Shown: positions 55,437 through 64,000 of the stretch, piece after piece | Position numbering within the stretch: the stretch's first letter is position 1 | Layout: the number at the start of each line of letters is the position of its first letter | NCBI GenBank assembly: GCA_037157565.1 | Contig: JAZHRO010000073.1 | Span: 92,172,001 to 92,236,000, forward strand | From: Thalassia testudinum | Taxonomy: Eukaryota > Streptophyta > Magnoliopsida > Alismatales > Hydrocharitaceae | Reading direction: 5' to 3' | DNA: 64,000 bases | Made by a program: the position numbers and the translations under genes | The notes under the pieces: generated by a model | The model's database searches: none | What the model was told of the DNA's origin: nothing | What the model saw: only the letters and a program-made list of their open reading frames with translations

Positions 55437-56853
55437 CACTCCCATGCTTGTCTTTTGCTAGTCTCTTAGCAAAACTTCAATATATAAAATGAAATTTTTG
55501 GGAAATCTTATTTTTTGACTTTTGAGGAGGAAAAGATTAAGGGACCTTGGTCGATCTAAACACAGGAGGCACGAGATTTGTTAAGGATAAACATCAAGAT
55601 TTGTTTTTGGATCCAAAAATTAGACAAAACAGGATCAATATATCCTCCAGAAAATTCACAAATTAACCCCTTGTTAATTCAGATGACTTGAAATTTCAGT
55701 TTTTAGGATTTTTCTGGCTGTTGAATCTGATTCACAACTTGCAATATCCTTTAAAACCTTGTGTCCGTGCTTGTGAAAAGCCAACATTTATAAGGGCGTG
55801 TTTTTGGTTTAAAACTTTTTTTTTCCATGCTTATTTTTAGCTTAGTCTTACAATAGATGTGTCAGGATTATAATTCCAGTTAGCAATCCTCGAGGGGGCT
55901 CTAGTGCCAATACATCGGAATAGCATTGTCCATGACACCACCCAGGTGCTCACAATCCCAAAACACAATGCGGTGTAAAAGGGCGCTCCAAGCAAACTCA
56001 AGCTCTTGCTCTGACACTATAGGTAGATCACCGTCCAAGGGTCCAAGGCACTTGAGCTGCTAAAATGCACTTTAATGCTCTTTCTAAAGATATGAAATAT
56101 AGATATGGAGCAGCGCCGAGGTGATAACATGTTGACATCGCGTCCTCAAAGGAGACATTTTCCTCCTTCTCAGCGGTGGGAACACAAACCAATGATCTGC
56201 TTCAGACTTTTACTAAGTCTAAACAAGGGAGTCTTTCTAATTTTTAGTTGTTTTTAAGTGTTGGCTTGTGTGTGAAATTTGACACAAGAAGTTCCTCAAG
56301 AAATGCAAGTTTTTGAATCAGAAACTAAGTCAGATACTTTCCATATTACAGAAGAGGATCAAGTCACCTAAACTATCATGAGTTCAACTGGAATTTTAGA
56401 GAAGGATATCAGATCTAGTCTAAAATTAGACCCTGAAATTCTAATGATCAGATCCACATCCTCATCCCTAGTTTGTTAAGGATTAAATCCCATTGTACCA
56501 AAAGTGAGTTTTTCGACCTTAGTCCCAATTTCAAAAATTTTTCCTCAAAAAGTTTTCAACATTTTTATTGTTTTGGGTATGCAGGCAGGAAAATAAAATA
56601 ACTAAAGAAAAATGCATGTTTTTAGGTTTTGAAAATCCTAAATCGATCGTCAAATTTTAAAAACACCCCCCCATGCTTAAAATATGCAATGTCTTCTTGC
56701 ATTAGGAGGGAAAAGGGATCACCTTAATGAAGAGCGGTCCGGTTTAGGATGGTCAAAACCTGGAAAGAGAAGGAAAAAGGAAAGAAGGAAAAATGATGGG
56801 TTACCTCCCATCCAGTGTTATCATTTACGCCATTCAGCCAGGCATAGTTTGCA
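55437..56853 (-). other. 3' untranslated region of A
   Basis: Reverse complement of the D 3' UTR, including the pre-LTR block at 55437-55475 (GACTAGCAAAAGACAAGC on the minus strand). No env-like ORF. The short ORF 56724-56921 is its counterpart of 51083-51280 in D and is not conserved as protein. Confidence 0.75.
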
Positions 56854-58072
56854 TTAGTGATGAAAGGTGGTTGGCTCAGTGAAATAGAAAGATTCAGATG
56901 GAAGATTCGAGGTATGATCAAAATAGGACTTTAAACATTGGCCATTGACTTGAAATGTCATATTAGTTTTAGGATCAAAAAGATCAATAGCACCGTATGG
57001 ATAAGTTTTATGGACAATAAAGGGGTAGGTCCATTTGGAATTTAATTTTCCAGGAAAAAGACGTAATCTAGAATCAAAAAGCCAAATGTGTTGATTAACG
57101 TCAAGGTGTTTCCGAACAATGTATTTATCATGAAATTTCTTTGTTCTATCTTTATAAATCTTCACATTTTCATAGGAAAAGTTACGTAATTCTTCCAATT
57201 CAGTTAATTGTAGTTTTCTATGGATACCGACGTCAGATAAATCCATGTTTAATTGTTTTATTGCCCAAAGCCCTATGTTCTAGTTCTACCAATTGATGGC
57301 ATGCCTTCTGAAAAATCAAACAGAAGGGAGACATGTCGAGAGGAGTTTTAAAAGTGGTACGATAAGCCCATAAAGTATCATCCAATTTAGTGGACCAATC
57401 TTTACGGTCGGGCCTAACCGCCTTTTGTAAAATATTTTTAATTTTCTGGTTAGAAACTTCTGTCTAGCCATTTGTTTGGGGGTGATAAGGTGTGGAAATT
57501 TTATGATTAACCACATATTTAGAAAGAAGGTGACAGAATTGTGAATGAGTGAAATGTGAGCCTCCATCACTGATAATGGCTTTTGGAATGCTGAATCTTG
57601 AGAAAATATTTTTCATAAGAAATTCGACAACCACACGGTGATCACTAGTGCGGGTGGGTATTGCTTCTATCCACTTTGAAACATAGTTGACTACGACTAG
57701 TATATATAAATACCCACCAGAGTTGATGAACGGTCCCATGAAGTCGATGCCCCAAACAACAAAAATTTCAACCTCTAAAATGGGATTAAGGGGCATCATG
57801 TCCTTCCAAGTCATGTTGCCGATGCTCTGGCAATGCATACATGACCGAACAAAATCATGAGCATCTTTGTGCAAGCTGGGCCAAAGGAATCCCGCATTAA
57901 GGATTTTAGCTGCAATTTTCTTGCCCAAAAAATGTCCGCCACAAGCCATTGAATGACAATGTGTCAGAATATCATGGATTTCAGAATCAGGGACACATCG
58001 TCGAACGACCTGATCGGCACAAATGCGAAAAAAGGTCAGGCTCCTCCCAAAAATAGTATTTGATATCAGCAA
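56854..58072 (-). pseudogene. Integrase of element A
   Basis: Starts in RICADQVVRRCVPDSEIH, zinc region with [11 protein letters not shown] and [25 protein letters not shown], then a TAG directly after HPQTNG (about 57463) followed by TEVSN, so the catalytic Glu codon survives but beyond a stop. The C-terminal part (57246-56854) matches D from MDLSD to the end (FQVNGQCLKSYFDH). A frameshift lies near 58030. Confidence 0.87.
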
Positions 58073-59678
58073 AGAACTTATCCTGTTTTGTTTTTGGCCA
58101 ATCAGCGGGGATTCGTGCTTTTGCTAAATAGTTTGCGATAGGCACAAACCAAGGGAGGGTAGTAGCAGCTAAAATGCTTTCATCGGGGAATTGATCAGGT
58201 GGGGTCATTATGTCATTCATCATAAGACGAGAGAGATGGTCGGCCACTACATTATGCGATCGCGCCTTATCCATGATTTCCAGGTCAAATTCCAGAAGCG
58301 ACAGGATCCAATAGGTAAGGCGGGGTTTGTCATCTTTTTTTGTCAGCATATATTTAAGTGCTGAGTGGTTGGTATATACATTGACATGTGACCCCAAAAG
58401 ATAAGATCTAATTTTTTCTAAGGCAAATACAATGGTAAGAGGTTCCTTTTCAGTAACCGTGTAATTCCGTTATGCATCATCAAGAGTTTTGCTAGCACAA
58501 TAGATCTCAATGGGCTTCTTGCCAATTCTTTTCCCTAGAACGGCCCCCACAGCAAAATCTGAGGCATTTGCCATTAATTCAAAGGGACTATTCCAATCAG
58601 GTCCTTGCAAAATTGGTGCCTCAGTAACCTCCTTCAACCTCAAAAAACTCTCCAGGCATTTATCATTAAAATAAAATGGCTAGTCTTTAGTAAGCAGCTG
58701 AATTAAGGGCCTAGAGATTTGGGAAAAATATTGTATGAATCTACGGTAGAAACCCAGATGACCCAAAAAAGATCTGACCTGTTTGACAGTAGTGGGTAGT
58801 GGGAGCTTAGATATAGCATCTATTTTTGCTTTATCTACCACGATTCTTTGTTTTGAAATAACATGGCCTAAGACAATACCTTCCTGGACCATGACATGAC
58901 TTTTTTCCCAAGTGAGGAGTAGATTGACTTCTATGCATTTTTGGAGAGTTCTTTCAAGGTTCTTGAGACAATGGTCAAAAGAATCTCCAAAAATAGAGAA
59001 GTCATCCATAAAGACTTCTAAGCATTCACCTACCAGGTCTGAAAATATTGCAAGCATACACCTTTGAAAAGTTAGAGGTGCGTTGCAAAGACCGAAGGGC
59101 ATCCTTCGAAAAGCAAAGGTTCTGAAGGGGTAGGTGAAAGTTGTTTTTGTCCTGGTCCTCAGGATGAACCGCTACCTGATTATAGCCGAAATAACCATCT
59201 AGAAAATAGTAAAAATCCCATCCACCTAAATGCTCCAAGATTTGATCAATATAAGGGAGCGAAAAATGGTCCTTCTTGGTGGTGGTGTATAATTTTCTGT
59301 AATCAATACACACGCACCACGTAGAGGTGGTTCGAGTGGCTATATTCTCCCCATTGTCATTGGTGAGAACTGTTAGTCCAGCCTTTCTGGGCACAACTTA
59401 TGTTGGACTAACCCAAAAGCTGTCAGAAATGGGGTAGATGATATTAGCATCAAGCCACTTAATAGTCTCCTTTTTTACCACCTCCTACATAATAGGGTTC
59501 AAGCGCCTTTGTGGTTGGCGGGAGGGGCGAGAATCGTCCTCTAAATATATACGATGTGTACAATAGGATGGATGAATACCCTTATGATCAGAAAGGGTCC
59601 AGCCAGTAGCTTTTCTGTATTTAATCAAAACCTGGAGAAATTTGCGTTCTTGTGCCCCAATTAGTCCAGAATTTATAA
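58073..59678 (-). pseudogene. Reverse transcriptase and RNase H of element A
   Basis: RT: KAGLTVLTNDNGENIATRT, CIDYRKLYTTTKKDHF, YFLDGYFGYNQVAVHP, then a frameshift near 59130, MPFGLCNAPLTFQRCML and FMDDFSIFG with both Asp intact. RNase H: VYTNHSALKYMLTKKDDKPR, with Asn where Asp is usual (D has IDHS), and [12 protein letters not shown]. Several stops lie between 58680 and 58400. Confidence 0.87.
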
Positions 59679-60829
59679 TCAGGTACAGGGTCTAATTTGG
59701 ATCCAGGAAGACATATTTAATGGAGTCGAGCAAAGGTTTAATTCCAATTGTGGGCCCAACTTTGAAAGAATTTCTACTTTTTGGGTTAGTGGTGAGGTGA
59801 GAGTGAAAGGGTTAGCTGAAGGGTTAGCTAAATGTGTGGTTAGGGTGGAAGGGTGAGAAGAATTGGATTGTTCAAGAACCATGTTAATGGAAAAATAGGA
59901 TCCTAAATGTGAAATTTGCACAATATTTTCTATTTCTAAATTTGAATCATCAAAGAAATCAGGTTCTTGGAACCTCCTAGAAGCTTGAAAAATATCTAGG
60001 GTTACAAATTCACCACCACACATGATCTTCATTTCTCCATAATCGCAATCAATATTTGCACAAGCGGTGGCTAAGAATGGTCTTCCAAGAATTATAGGGG
60101 CAAACTTTAATGCTTCTAGTACCTCTATGTCCAAAACTAAAAAGTCTACTGCAAATAGATAATTTTTGACCCAGACAAGGACATCCTCAACAATTCCCCT
60201 CGGTTTAATTGTAGATCAGTCAGCTAATTGAAGAGTAACCTCAATAGGCTTTAATTCACCGATCTTAAATTCCTCAAAAACAGTTGTGGGGATAAGATTA
60301 ATTGAGGCTCCGAGATCCAACAAAGCGTGATCAAAAGAAGTATCATTACTAATAACTTGAATCAGGGGGGCACCTGGATCTTTTCTCTTAAGAGGCGGTC
60401 GACTCTACACAACTGAGCTGACTGTCTCAGGAAGGATCACCTTTCCTAAATTTCGGGGCTACCTTTTTGGGGTACACAAATCTTTTAGGAATTTTGCATA
60501 GGCAGGGATGTATTTTATGGCATCTAGGAGAGGGATGTTAATTTCAACTTGCCCAAATAAATCCATTAATTCCTTTTCAGTGGGCTCGGATTTCTTCTTT
60601 TTCTTATTTGTTGAAGAATGGTGGGCTTGTGGAAATGGTGTAGGGTTTCCCTATTTTGCATTAATAGGTTCCTGAATAATATGAGAGGAAGATGGGGAAG
60701 AGTTGATCTGTGTTTCATTAAAATGAGTTTCTTTAACAAGCAGGGGATTGTGAGCGGTTTTCCCATTCCTCAAAGTAACTGCATTTGCAGTCTGGCTGTT
60801 TCTAGGATGAAGACGGGAAGCCTGACTGT
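59679..60829 (-). pseudogene. gag C-terminus and protease of element A
   Basis: Reads NSQTANAVTLRNGKTAHN, QEPINAK then stop, EINIPLLDAIKYIPAYA, the protease core LLDLGASINLIP, STIKPRGIVEDVL, IILGRPFLATACANIDC and a linker with LELNL. Three stops are TAG exactly where D has CAG (AKQGN, KRQPK, VVQSR) and one is TGA where D has CGA (ADRST). The 5' end is cut at about 60829 by the B LTR. Confidence 0.87.
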
Positions 60830-61059
60830 TGTTGCAACACTTTGTCGAGCTTTTTAAGTCGGTCGCTTTGTAGTATAGGTGACCAAGCATTGACAACAAA
60901 TAAGAAATTATTACTCAAAAACCTAAGTATCTAAGGTCGAATACAGGGAGCAAATGGAATTTATTCACTAATCTCAATAATGTAATTGAACACTTAGAGT
61001 TACTCAAAACTTAATTCAGAATATAAATGTAAGAGTCAAAATTATAACAAAATAGAATT

Positions 61060-61087
61060 GGACGTCTGATTCCATGATCAGACGTCC
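61060..61087. repeat. GACGTC inverted repeat in the B LTR
   Basis: GGACGTCTGAT and ATCAGACGTCC, 11-bp perfect arms around 6 nt. The C equivalent (38534-38562) has decayed arms. Confidence 0.65.
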
Positions 61088-62679
61088 TAAAAAGATATCT
61101 CTCATTTGGCTCTTATTTCCTTCTCCTTTCTCTTCTCTGACTTTCCTCTTTCCTCTTCTTCTTTGACTTTGGCCGTCTGCTTCTTCTTCCTTGTCTCTTC
61201 TTTGCACAGTGCCTTTCTCCTTGTTCTTCCTCTGCGGTCTTCTCTTCCTTCTTTGGCTTTCCTCTCCTGCTCCCTTGTCTTTCTTTCTTTCCTTTCCTCC
61301 TTTCTTCTTCTTCCTTTTCCTTCCTTAGCTTCTGCCTTGGCCCTGCTCTGACTTCTTCTTCTCTTTGGCCTTCCCTCCTTCTTCTTCCCTTTTACAGCTA
61401 AGTCTTTCCTTCCTTCCCTGCTTAGCCTCACTTCACCATGCCTTAGCTTCAGCTATGCCTTCCTCTTCCTTCTTCTTCCTTGCACTCACTGAAGAGAAAA
61501 ACCTACCCTACCCTTCCTCGCATCTCTCTCTCTCTAGTTCTCTCTTCGATACGCTCTCCCAGAGCTGGATATTCAGGTCAGGTGCATGTCCATGTCCAGG
61601 CGCATCGACGTGGGTGTGGTGCCTGAGGAGTGCTTGGATAGGTAATCGGGTTGGGTGCCACATCCGCGGGGGAATGTTGCAGACGAGGCATGGCGAGTGA
61701 GGGTGAGGGACCTCACCCCTGTGTTCTCGAGGCGAACAGCATAAAGCACAAATTCAATTTATCTTACGCGCCACACTCTTGCGTTCACGAGGTGGGACTA
61801 AATGTCCCATCTGCTTCTACGCTCGCACCTACAAGAACTCCTTCAATTGCTGCTACTAGGTTGCTTGCCGAACCAATTGCTCGGCTGTATGAGTTCCCAC
61901 CCTCATCAGCTTCCTTTGGGACTCTGACGCCTGGAGCACGCAGCCAGGGATGAAGCTCACAACCTTCTCGCTGTGTGCTTCAATGGCGACAGATGGTGAG
62001 ATCTGACACACACAAACATGGCCTTGATGTCCCATTAAAACACATGGGAAGCTTCGCCGTGTCAAGGCGAAGGTGGGACGGTAGGTGGCAGGTCGCGGGG
62101 CAACCTAGGCGTGCGTGCCTAGGTCACCCTGTGGTCGTGCCTATGGGTTAGGTCGGAGGACGTTTAGGGTGGTGTGGACGATCTATGGAAGGGTGTATGA
62201 TGATCAGTGGACTGTGGCGGAGGTAGTGAGGTATCTGGCAAGGCGTGTGGAGGTGTGGAGAGGTGGAGGCACCTCTCCAGTGGGTGGCCGGAGATGGAGA
62301 AGATGGAGGTGGTCTACGCCTGCGAGGGGACGAAAATAGAAATAGAAAGAGGGGAAATGAAGAGGGGAATACATCAGACCTAGATAAATGGAGGAAGGGG
62401 GAGAGGTGGCGACTGGCTGTTCTTGCTGTCGCTGGAGAAGGTGTCCAGTGGAGGGAGATGGCGACGATGACGGGGCTAGAGGTGCTCGTGCAGGTGTTGT
62501 GCGACATGGAGGAAGATGGTGAGGGCAACTCTACCATTGGTATGGTGGCAAAGTGATGAGAAAGAGGAGGGAGGCTCATTGAAGCTCACTGGACTTCTTG
62601 ACCGAAGGAGAAGAAGATGAAATTGGGGTGGATCTTTGGCCAAGTCGAGCTGAAGAGATGCGGCCAGAGGTGGTGGTGC

Positions 62680-62686
62680 TTTTATA
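62680..62686 (-). promoter_or_regulatory. TATA box of the B LTR
   Basis: Minus strand TATAAAAGCACC, position equivalent to the C LTR TATA. Confidence 0.6.
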
Positions 62687-63618
62687 GTCGCTGGCAGGGG
62701 CTCTTATGCTTGGAAGACAAGCCTCAAAGCATAAGAGACCTCACCGGAGATGGAAACTGTTGGAGACCCAAATGTCTCATGCGTTCGCACGAGAGATTGG
62801 GTGCGAATCAGAGATTAAGACCACACTCAGATGGAAGGGAATTCCTCAGAGAATCTCCCTTCCAAATCAGGGAGATCTCTGAGGAATCAGAGAGTACTCC
62901 CCCTCCATTCCTCGCTGGAGTAGGAGTTATCCCCATTAATGGTGGAGGGACCTATTTGTAAGAGTGCCGAGGAAGTTAGGGGGTCTGTGCAATGGTTTTC
63001 AAAAGATAGGGGCCAAAATGTAATTGGGTGTACTATTTTGCAAAGTAGGTCAAGATGACCTCCCCTTATGTCCAAATTTTGGTACAAACCTAATTTGGAC
63101 TTAAGGAATCCATTGGTGAAGTTGGATTTTAGGTTTGACCACGTTTGACTAGGCATTTTTCATAAAAACCTAAATTAGGTTAATTAATGAGATAGGACCC
63201 CAATCTAGGTCAAAACTGGTTCCAAAGGCCAATTTGAAGGTTATAAACCCATGGGGATATTTTTCCATGAATTTTAGAGGGTTTACTTGATTTTTATCCT
63301 GACCAAAACCTTGTTGAATTAAGCAGGTCTATTTTAGGGTTATAGAATGTCATTTAATTCTTGGATTGCTTAATAACCCATTTCTGATTGAACCAACCCA
63401 CTTTTTATCTTATTTAGACCATTTGACCTATGTTTTACCTCTGAGAAATCCCGTTTATGTACTACAATGGTAAAATTATAGTTTTAACCTTTATTTCATG
63501 TTTTCTTCTCAGAACACTTATTCCTTGAATTAAGCCCTTCTCTAGGTTATGTAGGAGCTCTTATTCTCTTTCTTAGGTCAAACTGAGATAGTTAGGGCTC
63601 ATGATGAGGCTCTCATCA

Positions 63619-64000
63619 TACCCCCATGCTTAGCTTTTGCTAGTCCCTTAGCAAAATTTTAAGGTTTTAACTTCTGTTCTAGACCCTGTGTGTCTGTCAC
63701 CAGTTATGATAAGTGCTTTTCTTCTTTCGATTAGGTTAAGAATGCTGACAATAGGCTTAGAGGTACTCAAGTACCAACCAAAATGCAGACCTGACCTGCT
63801 TTAGCCTCAGTCTTCCGCAAAGGTTTTTAAGGCCCTCAGAAACTATCCTAGGGTTTGTTGGACACCACGGTTAAAGCACCCGTGCTTGAGACAATTTTAG
63901 CCTAGGTTCAGATTGTCGTGCCTTTTTGTAAGAGAGAGACAGAGGGTTTATTTATTTGGAGAGATTTCTCTCTCTTTTCTTTTTATTTCTAACTTCGGAT
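63619..64000 (-). other. 3' UTR end and polypurine tract of B
   Basis: Minus strand GGGACTAGCAAAAGCTAAGC then ATGGGGGTA precedes the LTR. Further out, GGTCTGCATTTTGG resembles the 3' UTR of J and I (25214, 32540), linking the C/B family to the Athila group. Confidence 0.75.

Larger units (their letters stand above)
52987..60829 (-). mobile_element. Element A: minus-strand relative of D, with composite 3' LTR
   Basis: From right: gag C-terminus (interrupted by B at 60829), protease, RT, RNase H, integrase, 3' UTR, and a 3' LTR (55436-52987) whose middle is replaced by LINE sequence. The predicted proteins match D over the whole length but with more stops and frameshifts. The 5' part is beyond B. 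Confidence 0.9.
60830..63618 (-). repeat. 3' LTR of element B
   Basis: TGATGAGAGCCTCATCATGA at 63618 down to about 60830; matches the C LTR but is about 480 bp longer, the extra mostly at about 61560-62110. TATA at 62686-62680. A perfect GGACGTCTGAT inverted repeat lies at 61060-61087. The left boundary is uncertain by a few bases (60827 or 60830). ORFs 61102-62961 on both strands are incidental. Confidence 0.83.
60830..64000 (-). mobile_element. Element B: 3' LTR and end of 3' UTR, same family as C
   Basis: LTR 63618-60830 preceded (to the right) by a polypurine tract and 3' UTR sequence to the window edge. It inserted into the gag of A in the same orientation. The body lies beyond the window. 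Confidence 0.83.

Noticed and set aside
61102..61700. Lys/Glu-rich and Ser/Leu-rich ORFs in the B LTR
   Set aside because: Opposite strands of one pyrimidine-rich tract; no conservation with C as protein.
61651..62065. Possible captured host exon (frames on both strands)
   Set aside because: No recognisable domain and no start, stop or splice pattern that holds together; kept only as an observation on LTR length.
1..64000. Host protein-coding genes, rRNA, CRISPR arrays
   Set aside because: All long conserved frames belong to retrotransposons; no rRNA-like sequence or spaced direct repeats were seen, and CRISPR is not expected in a plant genome.

Overview
This window is flowering-plant nuclear DNA made almost entirely of nested LTR retrotransposons, the texture of pericentromeric or other methylated heterochromatin. 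I find no host gene, rRNA, tRNA gene or CRISPR array. Most elements are Ty3/gypsy of the Athila type. The grounds are primer-binding sites matching the 3' end of tRNA-Asp, a protease with a D-L-G-A-S-I-N core, an Athila-style gag without a zinc knuckle, an integrase joined to pol without a chromodomain, and 1.5-2.8 kb LTRs that begin TGAT. The species cannot be named from this.

Layout, using my own letters. 1-5754: element E (minus; 5' LTR, leader, gag, protease), running off the left edge. E sits in H1 (5755-6501, minus), which sits in the leader of G (6502-8759, minus). G sits just upstream of the 3' LTR of a plus-strand element L (8794-9622, continuing 34206-35016). That LTR is split by complete element I (9623-34200, duplication ACCCA). 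The leader of I is split by complete element J (11266-27046, duplication GTAAG). J is split by K (13661-15532, solo-LTR-like) and H2 (18337-20657, second copy of H). After L comes M (35060-36490), a scrambled RT-RNase H-protease fragment. M is interrupted by C (36491-41605), which has a 2.3 kb LTR and an unusual acidic ORF instead of gag. C is interrupted by D (41606-52742), the best-preserved gag-pol. Tail-to-tail with D lies A (52987-60829, minus), whose LTR has swapped its middle for a LINE reverse-transcriptase fragment. The gag of A is interrupted by the 3' LTR of B (60830-64000, minus), which is from the same family as C.

No element is intact. J and D once carried gag, protease, RT, RNase H and integrase in one polyprotein order; I keeps only gag and protease; C shows an acidic ORF of unknown role. 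Most stop codons that can be compared with a sister copy fall where that copy has CAG, CGA or TGG, as expected from decay of methylated cytosines.

The most interesting signals are non-coding or unclassified: the acidic ORF of C; a roughly 10-bp-spaced AGCT array in the D/A LTR; a tRNA-like segment in the U3 of several LTRs; a U3 hairpin with a compensatory change; GACGTC-core inverted repeats shared by unrelated LTRs; conserved leader and 3'-UTR blocks; and the large D/A inverted repeat. Functional readings of these are inference.
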